This document shows positions 16,209 through 25,057 of a stretch of DNA of 64,000 nucleotides, in pieces (position 1 is the first letter of the stretch; the number at the start of each line of letters is the position of its first letter). The notes beneath the pieces were generated by a model. That model saw nothing but the letters and a program-made list of their open reading frames with translations, ran no database searches and had not been told where the DNA came from. The stretch is from Stygiobacter sp043807765 (GTDB lineage: Bacteria; Bacteroidota; Ignavibacteria; Ignavibacteriales; Melioribacteraceae), in assembly GCA_043807765.1 (NCBI GenBank), contig JAZDFQ010000045.1, positions 189,184 through 253,183 of the forward strand. The letters are read 5' to 3'. The position numbers and the translations under genes were made by a program.

Positions 16209-17552
16209 ATGAAAGATTCTAGAATACTTATTGCAGATGATGACGAAACCTTATGCTATCTTCTTAAAGAGGAATTAGTAAACGAAGGTTACATTGTTGA
16301 TACTGTCTATGACGGTAAAGATGCAATTGAAATGTTAAGAAAGCGTTATTACGATGTTCTTCTCCTAGATCTTGAAATGAGAGAAGTTCACGGAGAGAAG
16401 GTGCTTGGTTTTGTTAAAGACAATCACCCTTCTTTGCAAGTAATAGTTCTTACTGCTAAGTCCGATATGCGCACCGCAGTTGACTGTATCAAGCAGGGCG
16501 CTTACGATTTCATTACAAAGCCATATGAATTCGGTCAACTTTGCATAACTATTGAGAGAGCATTAGAACACAAAGATTTACTTATTACAAATAAAATTCT
16601 CTCATCAAAGATCACTCAGTCTCCGCCAAATACAATAATTGGCGAAAGCGAGCCAATAAGAAATGTTTGCAAACTCTCTGAACGAGCCGCTAAATCCGAA
16701 TCGAATATTCTGCTTGAAGGAGAAACGGGGACAGGAAAAGAATTATTTGCTGAGCTCATTCATAAAAACTCCAATAGAGCGGATAAACGATTTGTTGCGA
16801 TAAACTGTGCATCGCTTCCGGATCAATTGATTGAGAGCGAATTATTTGGTTATGAAAAAGGCGCATTTACAGATGCAAAATCATCTAAACAAGGTTTAGT
16901 AGAAATTGCTAACGGCGGCACTTTATTCTTAGATGAGATCGGGGAGCTTAGTCTCACACTACAACCAAAACTGTTAAGATTTCTTGAAAACGGCGAGTTC
17001 AGAAGAATTGGCGGAGTTTCAAATCTGAGTTCGAACGTTCGTGTAATTGGCGCAACAAATAAGAACTTGATGGAAGAAGCTGAAAAGAAAAACTTCCGTA
17101 GAGATTTACTTTTCCGTCTGAATGTAATTACACTTACGGTTCCTCCATTGAGAGATAGAAACAGCGATATTTTGTTGTTGGCAGAATATTTTCTGCAGAA
17201 AAAATCGCCAATTCGTTCCAACAAAAAACTTTCTTCAGAAGCAAAAAGAGATTTGATGAGTTATAACTTCCCCGGCAATGTAAGGGAGCTTGAACATATG
17301 GTTGAACGAGCAATTATTTTTTCTGATGGAGAATTAATTTTGCCTAAGGACTTGAACATTCCTAAAGAGGAATTTGAGCTAGCGACACATCTATCGGACG
17401 ATGGAACGATAATGACGATGGAGCAGATAGAAAAGATGCATATCAAGAAAGCGCTTGACCATAATGATTGGAACCGCGAAAACACCGCGCGCGCATTAGA
17501 TATAAGCCAGAAAACTCTTTACTCAAAAATTATTAAATATAATCTCAAGTGA
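16209..17552 (+). CDS. NtrC-family sigma54-dependent response regulator
   Basis: 447 residues in three parts. Receiver (1-120): acidic IADDDE, phospho-acceptor Asp 54 in LLLDLEM, Lys in FITKPYE. AAA+ domain (about 143-370): Walker A GETGTGKE from residue 171, the sigma54-contact loop GAFTDA at 218-223, Walker B GTLFLDEIGEL. C-terminal Fis-type HTH: ENTARALDISQKTLYSKI. It activates sigma54 promoters when phosphorylated. The stop is joined to the histidine-kinase start (TGATG, one-base overlap at 17552), so the two are made together. A target is not shown; the type IV filament cluster on the other side of the kinase genes is the nearest candidate. Confidence 0.92.
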   Translation: MKDSRILIADDDETLCYLLKEELVNEGYIVDTVYDGKDAIEMLRKRYYDVLLLDLEMREVHGEKVLGFVKDNHPSLQVIVLTAKSDMRTAVDCIKQGAYDFITKPYEFGQLCITIERALEHKDLLITNKILSSKITQSPPNTIIGESEPIRNVCKLSERAAKSESNILLEGETGTGKELFAELIHKNSNRADKRFVAINCASLPDQLIESELFGYEKGAFTDAKSSKQGLVEIANGGTLFLDEIGELSLTLQPKLLRFLENGEFRRIGGVSNLSSNVRVIGATNKNLMEEAEKKNFRRDLLFRLNVITLTVPPLRDRNSDILLLAEYFLQKKSPIRSNKKLSSEAKRDLMSYNFPGNVRELEHMVERAIIFSDGELILPKDLNIPKEEFELATHLSDDGTIMTMEQIEKMHIKKALDHNDWNRENTARALDISQKTLYSKIIKYNLK

Positions 17553-18592
17553 TGCAACCAGAAGAAAAGATTCCTTCGCTTAAACATTTAGCACACGATC
17601 TTAACAATATATTCACCCGTATACTAACCAGCGTTGAATTACTAAAGCACAAGAATCCAACAGATTTAGAAGCCGCATCTCTCCTTAATAATATTGAAGC
17701 CGGAACATATTTGGCTTCTGAAATAATAGAAAATTCTTTAGGTAAGTATAGATATAATACAACAAGAAGAATCAACGTTAATTCAATCATTCAAGATGTT
17801 ATTCGTTCATTTACGCTTCAGCAAAAGAACCGAATTTCGTTCTCGTTAAACCTGGAACCGAAATTAAAACTTATAACTGCCAAGTACTCAGATGTTTACC
17901 GTGTAGTTATGAACTTAATAACTAACTCTATCGAAGCTATTGAAGACACTGGAAATATTTCAATCATAACAAGAAGTTCTTCGGAAAACGATCAAATAAT
18001 TATTGAAATAATTGATGATGGCTGTGGAATTGAACCGAGCATGATTAGCAATATTTTTGATGAAAATTATTCAACTAAATCTAAAGATAAAAATTCGGGA
18101 GTCGGATTAAGCATTGTAAAAAGCATAGTGGAACTTCACAATGGAAAAATATATGTCAACAGCGAAGCAAAAGGTAAAACGACTTTTACAATATATTTTC
18201 CAGCCGCAGTTACATCCGCAAGAATTAAGAGTGAAGAACAAAAAACAATTTTAGTTGCTGAGGATGAAGATCTTTTGCGAGAACTACTTTGCGAGCTATT
18301 GCAAACACATGGCTACAAAGTAATATGTGCTTCTACCGGAAATGAAGTCCTCGACTTGTTAAAAATTAACAGCCCAAATCTGCTTATTGTTGATAGGAAA
18401 ATGCCCGATGTGGATGGAATTGAATGCATTACAACGTTAAGAATGAAACAAATAAAAATTCCGATTATTTTGGTTTCCGGTTCTCATACCGAAAACACCG
18501 ACTTAATTTCATTCTTGAACATTGGCCGAATCGTAAACAAACCTTATAACTTTGAAGAGATGCTTTCGATAATCGAAGAATTAATTCTATGA
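17552..18592 (+). CDS. Soluble histidine kinase with C-terminal receiver (hybrid)
   Basis: 346 residues from the ATG at 17552; a GTG three bases earlier is possible. There is no signal or membrane helix. Phospho-accepting His 15 lies in LAHDLNNIF, followed by a helical hairpin and an HATPase domain (NLITNSIEAIEDTG N-box, DDGCGIEPSMISNIFD, GVGLSIVKSIVELHNG). The C-terminal receiver has acidic VAEDEDL and Asp 281 in LLIVDRKMPD. The short sensor-less N-terminus means any input must come from a partner. It is translationally coupled to the NtrC-type regulator, a standard kinase-regulator pair. The gene overlaps the opposing 18587 gene by six bases. Confidence 0.9.
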   Translation: MQPEEKIPSLKHLAHDLNNIFTRILTSVELLKHKNPTDLEAASLLNNIEAGTYLASEIIENSLGKYRYNTTRRINVNSIIQDVIRSFTLQQKNRISFSLNLEPKLKLITAKYSDVYRVVMNLITNSIEAIEDTGNISIITRSSSENDQIIIEIIDDGCGIEPSMISNIFDENYSTKSKDKNSGVGLSIVKSIVELHNGKIYVNSEAKGKTTFTIYFPAAVTSARIKSEEQKTILVAEDEDLLRELLCELLQTHGYKVICASTGNEVLDLLKINSPNLLIVDRKMPDVDGIECITTLRMKQIKIPIILVSGSHTENTDLISFLNIGRIVNKPYNFEEMLSIIEELIL

Positions 18593-19258
18593 TGAAGATT
18601 CCGCCTTTAGATCGACAATATTAAGATTGTTAACATAAGGTGTAATTACAGGCTTCTTTATCGATCCTAATTTCTCAAGCACTGTTAAAATATCTTTCGC
18701 CGCGTTTTCTATAAAATCCAGCCTCTTTAAAACCATTTCCGAGGAAATTTCTTCCTTTACTATTTCTCTTCGAATTGCGGCCGTAGATAAGTTAATAAGT
18801 GTTAGCGGCTGCTTTATCTCGTGATTTGCCGTAACTACTGTAGCGGCATATGTTTTAATTTTTTCTATCTCCACGAGCAATTTATTCATCTCGCTAAATC
18901 GAAGTGCAGAACTAATTCTAGCAATCAACTCAGTTTTATTAAACGGCTTTTTGATATAATCGAAAGCACCGGCTTGCAATCCCGTTTTAATATCTTCCGC
19001 ATCTGTTAACGCTGTTAGTAGAATAATCGGGATTAAGTTTGTCTCTTCACTTGCAGATAGCTTTTTACAAACATCAAATCCGGAGATGTCTGGCATCATT
19101 ACATCCAGCAAAATTAAATCTGGTTTCTCTTCAAAAGCCTTTTGAATTCCCATTCCCCCATCATAAGCTTTGATTACTTCGTAACCTTCTCTTTCTAACC
19201 GGTCTTGAAGAAAAAATACATTATCCGGATAATCATCAATTACTAAAATTCTTTTCAT
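18587..19258 (-). CDS. Receiver fused to a HisKA domain without ATPase
   Basis: 223 residues. A complete receiver (1-120) has VIDDYPD, Asp 52 in LILLDVMMPD and Lys in YIKKPFN. A helical segment follows with ANHEIKQPLTLINLSTAAI, a HisKA-type dimerisation region with His 146 and an H-E/x-P context, then a second helix ending near residue 205. There is no HATPase domain, and the remaining 18 residues leave no room for one. It could be a phosphotransfer protein or a partner of the large hybrid kinase, whose stop overlaps its start by one base (TGATG at 19256-19260). Reasonable alternative: a kinase that lost its C-terminus. Confidence 0.85.
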   Translation of the reverse strand: MKRILVIDDYPDNVFFLQDRLEREGYEVIKAYDGGMGIQKAFEEKPDLILLDVMMPDISGFDVCKKLSASEETNLIPIILLTALTDAEDIKTGLQAGAFDYIKKPFNKTELIARISSALRFSEMNKLLVEIEKIKTYAATVVTANHEIKQPLTLINLSTAAIRREIVKEEISSEMVLKRLDFIENAAKDILTVLEKLGSIKKPVITPYVNNLNIVDLKAESSS

Positions 19259-22200
19259 CAGCTCGGCTGTTCGTTATTTAAGTATTGCGTGATTTTTGAT
19301 GCTAATATCTGAAAATTAATAGGTTTGGTTACTAAATCATCAAAACCATTTTTCTCTATTACATTTTTGTTATCAAGCATAGCATAAGCAGTTAAAGCTA
19401 TAACAGGCAACTTCGAGAATCGATTGTCATTTCTAATTCTCTTTATGGTTTCAAATCCATCCATTTGAGGCATCATGATATCTAGAAGAATTAGATCGGG
19501 CACAACATGATTCAGCATAAGCAAACATTCCATTCCATTATGCGCAAAGATTGTATCATACTCCATCTCTTTCACGTATTCACCTACAGTGAAAAGCGCA
19601 TCATCATCATCATCGACAATTAAAATAGTCGGCTTCGAATTTCTTAATCCTTTCGAATAGTCAACCTTTTCATTTTCGGCAAAGCTTTCTTCCAGAAGCA
19701 GTATATTTTTCTTATCGGACTTATCTTTTAGACTCAGTCGGTCTCTCAATACTTTCAGAATATCCAGCGGATGCATTTTTATGCGTAGCGCAATTTCTTC
19801 GAATTTTTTTGCGATATCCTTTGTAGAATTCTCTTGTAACTTCTCCGGAAGTATAAAAACCACATTACTGTTTTTATATGATCTACTTAAGGATAGCGCA
19901 TAACAAACCTCAAGAGAATATGCACCAAGTGATTCAACATCAACTAAGATTAAATTTGGTTCAACAGGTCTTACGTCAGCAAGGAGTTCCTCATGATTAG
20001 AAACTTTTCTGGTCAACAAATTTTCAGATATATTTTTTAGCTCACTTTCAATTAATTTTTCCCCGTTATCATTCTGAGAGACAATATATAGTTCGTTCAG
20101 TTTTGTGTTAGCAGCAACTTCAATTTTATTAAATATTGATTTCAGTGCTTGAGAAATAATTGGTGACGGAATAAAATCGAAAACATCCAGCTGCCAGCCA
20201 CACTTCTGTTTTTCTAGTATCTGGATCATAATTATCGGAATAGAACTATTCAAATCACCTAGCTTAATTGATGTAATTAGCCCAAGAGAATTTTGAAGAG
20301 GATTCAAAATAACAGCTAAAAATTCTTTTTCTTTAATTAGAACAAGGGCTTTCTCGCACGAATCAACACAATCAAACACAACATCATAAGAAGTAAGATA
20401 ATCTCCAACAAGCTTTTTAGTCGCGTCCGAATCGGTAATAAGTAGTGCCGGTTTTGAAACTTTTTCATCCGTTCTTTTAGTCGTTAACTCCGGTTGTATA
20501 GTTAAAAACTTGTGATCACTCACATCAATCAAATCCAGGACCGCATCTATTAAAGTAAATATAAATGTAGAGCCTTTGCCTATTTCACTTTTTAGTGTAA
20601 GTTGTCCGCCCATTAGCTCAGCATATTTTTTACATATTGCTAATCCTAGTCCGGCACCACCATATTTTCTAGATGTGCTACTATCAGCTTGCTTAAACTC
20701 ATTAAATATTTCTTTTTGATTCTCCTCAGAAATACCAATACCGGAATCCTCAACTGAAACTCGTAAATCCGTCAAGTTCTCAATCGCTACTTTCAGTTTG
20801 ATAAAACCACTTTCGGTAAACTTTGCAGCATTGACTATTAGGTTCAACAATATCTGTTCGAACTTCTCTTTGTCTGTATTAAGTAAGATGGTCTTGTTTA
20901 GCGGTAAATCCGAAATGAAATTTATTCTTTTTTCTGAAATTAGCTGCGATACATTTGGGTTGATTTCATCAATCAATTCTCCTAGGATAAAAGTTTCCTT
21001 CTTAATATCAATCTTGCCCGATTCAAACTTCGAGAACTCTAAAATATTATTGATCAATCCAAGAAGTTTTTTACCATTCCTATTAACTATGTTCAACCGT
21101 TCTTTTACTTTAAGCATAATTGCAGAATCTTTCAGCATTAATTCCGTTAAGCCAAGAATTGAAATTAGAGGCGTTCTTAATTCATGCGACATACTTGCAA
21201 GAAATTCCGATTTGACTTTAGTAAGCTCCATTGCTTTAGTGCGCTGCTTTTCAAGTTCTTCCGCCTTTTCTCTTAGCTGCACGTGAAGATGCTTTAATTC
21301 TTCATTTTGTTCGCTAATCTGTTTGTTTTGTTTTTGATATTCATCATTCAGATTACGTAACTCGTTCACCAAATTCTCTAATTGCTCGAATGATTTCGCA
21401 TTTACCAAACCAATCGCTAACTGCTCATGAATAGAGTTAATATAATGTTCAAGTGCCGGATCCGGACTTGATTCACTCGCCAACTCAAGAAGCGCGACAG
21501 TTTCCTTGTTATACACGATGGGATAGATGACTAGATACTTAATCTTTACAGTAGCCAATCCGGTTTTTACTTCCGGAAAATTTTCTTGAAAATGAAACTC
21601 AACTGATTCTTTCTTTTCTATTGCATCAGAATAAAATTCCGATCCGGTTAACTGAGCTAAATGCTTGCTTATTCCATAAGAGGATATCAACCGAAGTACA
21701 TCTTTCTCAACAATATACAATGCACCAAATGTTAAATGTGTCGATTTAATAATTTTCGACAGTGCTGCATCGGATATTTCTTTCAGCGTTGGGTTCTGAT
21801 TTATAAGAGCAATGAATTCAGAGTACTCATGTTCTGCTTTTTTATTCCTAACCAGTTCGTCAAGCATCTTATTGAATGTTTCGCTGAAGTGTCCAATTTC
21901 ATCCTTAGTCATAACCGGAACACGATGTGCAAGATTGCCTTTACTGGTTTCCTCGGCGCCAACACTTAAGGCTTGAATCTGCTTTCTTAATTTCGTTGTA
22001 GAAACTATAACTATTATAAATGTTATTGCACTTCCGGCTAAAACAATCAACAACATTACAATGCGCAATGAATTTCTAAATTCTACTCCTTCGCGAAATG
22101 CTTGGAACACAATAAAATTTACCTTTACATGAGGAAAATAAATATATTTTGTTGAGTATATAGCCGAGACAAAATCTGCATCATCAAGCTCTTCCGAATA

Positions 22201-22800
22201 CAAATCGTAATTGTTTTTAAATTTTAACGAGCGCGTTGCATTAACAACGCTTAGCAATCTAACCTGATTCTGATCCGGATTAGATACTTCAACGGGTGAA
22301 TCATTTACGACCAATGCTACTTCGGCGTTAATTTTCTCTCCGATTTTATTTAGAAATTCAGAAGTAATCATTCTGCCGTAATAAAACGTTTCACCATCCG
22401 GCAATTGAGAGTATCTTAAGACCAAAGTCTGGTTATCAGTAAAGAATTTTTGAAAAGAAGATGTGCGCGTGTTAATGTAGGAACTGTTTTTTACTTTCAA
22501 TTCCCTCGTGTTAATCAAAGAATCGTTAACAAGGGTGAACAAAAAATCGATGTTGGTTGAATCTAGATTTACGGAATTAAAATTATTTAGTCTGGGAATG
22601 AGCGCGCTAAAGTCTTCATCAGTCTTTTGTAATTCCGATTGGAAAGTGAAAGCAAAATTTGTTGTGGCGTTGATTAAGGTTTTTGACTGCTGCTGCATTA
22701 ACACACGGTTGGCCAATGAATAAAACACAAATGTTGAAGAGATGGAAACAATAAGAACAATTACAAACGTTGTAATTAGAAACCGTACATTCAACTTCAT
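19258..22800 (-). CDS. Large membrane hybrid sensor histidine kinase
   Basis: 1180 residues. An N-terminal helix (about 8-28), a periplasmic sensor region of about 215 residues, a second helix near 247-267, then HAMP (to about 320), a GAF-like domain (about 345-470) and a coiled coil (to about 530). HisKA has His 539 in SMSHELRTPLISILG; the HATPase has NAAKFTESG, DSGIGISEENQKEIF and GAGLGLAICKKYAELMGG. Next are two weak receiver-like folds: the first has Asn where the phospho-Asp should be (AVILNPLQN). A complete last receiver has IVDDDDD and Asp 1107 in LILLDIMMPQMDG. It senses an unknown periplasmic or GAF-bound signal. The next gene in the operon is the REC-HisKA protein. Confidence 0.92.
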   Translation of the reverse strand: MKLNVRFLITTFVIVLIVSISSTFVFYSLANRVLMQQQSKTLINATTNFAFTFQSELQKTDEDFSALIPRLNNFNSVNLDSTNIDFLFTLVNDSLINTRELKVKNSSYINTRTSSFQKFFTDNQTLVLRYSQLPDGETFYYGRMITSEFLNKIGEKINAEVALVVNDSPVEVSNPDQNQVRLLSVVNATRSLKFKNNYDLYSEELDDADFVSAIYSTKYIYFPHVKVNFIVFQAFREGVEFRNSLRIVMLLIVLAGSAITFIIVIVSTTKLRKQIQALSVGAEETSKGNLAHRVPVMTKDEIGHFSETFNKMLDELVRNKKAEHEYSEFIALINQNPTLKEISDAALSKIIKSTHLTFGALYIVEKDVLRLISSYGISKHLAQLTGSEFYSDAIEKKESVEFHFQENFPEVKTGLATVKIKYLVIYPIVYNKETVALLELASESSPDPALEHYINSIHEQLAIGLVNAKSFEQLENLVNELRNLNDEYQKQNKQISEQNEELKHLHVQLREKAEELEKQRTKAMELTKVKSEFLASMSHELRTPLISILGLTELMLKDSAIMLKVKERLNIVNRNGKKLLGLINNILEFSKFESGKIDIKKETFILGELIDEINPNVSQLISEKRINFISDLPLNKTILLNTDKEKFEQILLNLIVNAAKFTESGFIKLKVAIENLTDLRVSVEDSGIGISEENQKEIFNEFKQADSSTSRKYGGAGLGLAICKKYAELMGGQLTLKSEIGKGSTFIFTLIDAVLDLIDVSDHKFLTIQPELTTKRTDEKVSKPALLITDSDATKKLVGDYLTSYDVVFDCVDSCEKALVLIKEKEFLAVILNPLQNSLGLITSIKLGDLNSSIPIIMIQILEKQKCGWQLDVFDFIPSPIISQALKSIFNKIEVAANTKLNELYIVSQNDNGEKLIESELKNISENLLTRKVSNHEELLADVRPVEPNLILVDVESLGAYSLEVCYALSLSRSYKNSNVVFILPEKLQENSTKDIAKKFEEIALRIKMHPLDILKVLRDRLSLKDKSDKKNILLLEESFAENEKVDYSKGLRNSKPTILIVDDDDDALFTVGEYVKEMEYDTIFAHNGMECLLMLNHVVPDLILLDIMMPQMDGFETIKRIRNDNRFSKLPVIALTAYAMLDNKNVIEKNGFDDLVTKPINFQILASKITQYLNNEQPS

Positions 22801-22887
22801 GGGAGTCGGACCTTAAAAATTGTGTTCAAGCATCATATTTAGATTTGTCTAACATCGGCAGATATTTTAGCTACAGACTTGATGAAA

Positions 22888-24159
22888 TTAATTTTTCTGT
22901 TCATCCTCCAGCTTTTCTTTCTCTTTTAGTTCCGACTTAGCACTATCAACTTGTTCTTTATAGTTTTTCATTTTACTCTGGGTATCAAGCATTTCTTTTC
23001 TTAGAACATCACCCTTTTTAGCATTCACCCTCTCTTTAAGAGACGGAAGCAATTCAACCTTTATTAACGTAATAATTTCTTTTGTAGCAATAGAAATTTG
23101 GTCATATCCAAAAAGATAACGCAACCCAAACACCCACCATGGCAAATCTTTTAAGAATGGAACACCTCTTCTGTTAATCGTTTCTTCATTTACTAAGAGT
23201 CCGCCAATTGCCGCTTCTTCACCATTTATTAATAGCAAACTTGTAGTTACTTCTGTTTTAGGTTTTTCTGTTGTGATGGAACCCGGAATTACCGAGCTTC
23301 TTTCAATCTTCACTTTCAGTAGGACATAATCCACACCATCTTCATTTATAATGTTGGGTGTAACTTCTATAATTGTTCCGCTCTGATAAAACTTATCAAT
23401 TAAGTTACCGGCGAAATCTCTTTCCTTAATAGAAAATTCTGAACCTACTTGTGTTCTTCCCTGAACTCCGTTAATAGTCGAAATTGTTGGCCGGGAAATA
23501 ATTTTACCTAGATTCTCCTCTTCGAAAAATTTAAACATTCCCGTTGCAGTTCCATCAAACTTTCCCATTGTAAAATCTACTTTTGGAGAGATACTAAATT
23601 CCGGCGGATTCTGCGTAACCGTTTCCGAACCAGATGAAGATGAAGCAGCTTGCGTAGTTACGATTTTACTTCCAATGCTCAATCCGGAACGTGATAGCAG
23701 AAATTCCCAGTTAACGCCCTTCTCCTTCATATCGGAAACATTTGCTTCAAATATTAATGCCGATATTTTTACTTCTCGTTCGGTGATGGGAACATAGACA
23801 TCTTTAGTTAAGGCTTCTTTGGATGCATCTTTCTTTTTTACAACTAGATTTACTTCGGTTTCTTCAACAATAAGATTATTGTATTGAACAATTATGAACA
23901 AAGCTTTTTTGTAAGGCATTTTATCAATCTCAACACCAATTGGACTAGAGATGGGAACCAACGAAACAATTTTTTTACCGGTCAATTTTTCACTTACTTT
24001 GCTCAAAACTTCCACAGCTTGATTAAAAGGAAGCGTTTCCGAAAGTGTTACAATTTCTTCGGGATTCACCGACCCCTTCAGTTTTTCTTTCAAGTCAATT
24101 TGAGCCAAGAGGGGAACTACCAACCCAAATAACACGAGTATCATTAAAAATTTCTTCAT
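22888..24159 (-). CDS. Secretin-like outer-membrane channel (PilQ/GspD type)
   Basis: 423 residues from the ATG at 24159 (a longer frame to 24213 overlaps the upstream gene). Signal peptide ends VPLLAQ. After an N-domain that includes NQAVEVLSKVSEKLTGKKIV, the secretin domain is clear: SALIFEANVSDMKEKGVNWE, NLGKIISRPTISTINGVQ, GTIIEVTPNIINEDG, INGEEAAIGGLLVNEETINR and VPFLKDLPWW. Secretins form the ring through which a type IV filament or secreted protein passes the outer membrane. The protein is shorter than PilQ (600-700) and has a charged coiled-coil tail. It follows the PilO-like gene by one base, the last assembly gene of the cluster. Confidence 0.9.
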   Translation of the reverse strand: MKKFLMILVLFGLVVPLLAQIDLKEKLKGSVNPEEIVTLSETLPFNQAVEVLSKVSEKLTGKKIVSLVPISSPIGVEIDKMPYKKALFIIVQYNNLIVEETEVNLVVKKKDASKEALTKDVYVPITEREVKISALIFEANVSDMKEKGVNWEFLLSRSGLSIGSKIVTTQAASSSSGSETVTQNPPEFSISPKVDFTMGKFDGTATGMFKFFEEENLGKIISRPTISTINGVQGRTQVGSEFSIKERDFAGNLIDKFYQSGTIIEVTPNIINEDGVDYVLLKVKIERSSVIPGSITTEKPKTEVTTSLLLINGEEAAIGGLLVNEETINRRGVPFLKDLPWWVFGLRYLFGYDQISIATKEIITLIKVELLPSLKERVNAKKGDVLRKEMLDTQSKMKNYKEQVDSAKSELKEKEKLEDEQKN

Positions 24160-24160
24160 T

Positions 24161-25057
24161 TTATTTACCTGACTTATTCTCTTTCTTTTCTTTTTGTAGT
24201 AGAAGCGAAACATTTTCTATTACACCGCCTTTGTTAAGAACAAAGTTCACACGGTTGTTTTGATAATCAATATTTGTTAGGTAGCCAAGATAAACTTTAT
24301 CGCCTTCCCACAACAAATATGTGTTGCCGCTTGCATCGGATAAAAACGCACCATCCGGAATAAGTGCTAGCAGCTGACCGGATTGAACATCCATAAGCCC
24401 GTCGCTATTTGGCGGAATTTCATTCCTAACAAGTGGATAGAAAATATCGTATGCCGGATTGGGAACAAGTGAATTCTCGGCACCACCTTTAAACGAAAAG
24501 CGTTCATCTGCCGAATAGTAAACTTTAGCAGTGAATTTAAAGTTGACTAAATAATTTGGATCGCCATCTTTATCAACTTTAACGTTATTTGATAGTTCAA
24601 CATTCGTAACCTTCTTCAAATTCTTGCTTTCTTCAATTGCATAAATCAAGCGGTATAAATCTGCGAACTCCGAAATTCCGGAAAGAGTGTAATTGTAGCT
24701 GTTAAAATTCGGAAAGGTCTCCATATCAACATACTCTATGTTTACATATGAGTCGGGAGAAAAATTGTAACTCACTTGGTTCACAAATTCGAAAAAATTT
24801 GCTTGAGAAATATTTACCGGAATAGCATACTTTCTGTTAGCAAGTATAGAATCAAGCTGAGCAACTCTTTTTTTCAACTCGGTCAACTGCTGCACCAAAT
24901 ATTCGGTATCTAACTGATAAAGTTTTAGATCTTTTATTTGTTGAGTCTTTTCGTCTACTTTTCCCTTTTGATAAATAAAATCGTAGAAGCCGGCAGCGAG
25001 CGAAATGCCAACAAGTATTATCGCAATAATGATACTATTTTTGGTCTTAGTACTCAT
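24161..25057 (-). CDS. PilO-like alignment protein with C-terminal PilP-like domain
   Basis: 298 residues. One helix near the N-terminus (about 9-27), then a coiled coil (about 30-70, LVQQLTELKKRVAQLDSILA), then a ferredoxin-like PilO core with YTLSGISEFADLYRLIYAIE. The part after residue 210 (PAYDIFYPLVRNEIPP, LWEGDKVYLGYLTNIDYQNN) has the look of the small beta domain of PilP or GspC. In usual systems these are separate proteins that connect the inner-membrane platform to the secretin. The start overlaps the upstream gene by four bases (ATGA). Confidence 0.72.
   Translation of the reverse strand: MSTKTKNSIIIAIILVGISLAAGFYDFIYQKGKVDEKTQQIKDLKLYQLDTEYLVQQLTELKKRVAQLDSILANRKYAIPVNISQANFFEFVNQVSYNFSPDSYVNIEYVDMETFPNFNSYNYTLSGISEFADLYRLIYAIEESKNLKKVTNVELSNNVKVDKDGDPNYLVNFKFTAKVYYSADERFSFKGGAENSLVPNPAYDIFYPLVRNEIPPNSDGLMDVQSGQLLALIPDGAFLSDASGNTYLLWEGDKVYLGYLTNIDYQNNRVNFVLNKGGVIENVSLLLQKEKKENKSGK

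Noticed and set aside
20798..21286. Long open frame opposite the hybrid kinase
   Set aside because: It is the mirror of a strongly conserved HisKA/HATPase region and has no ribosome site or family match.
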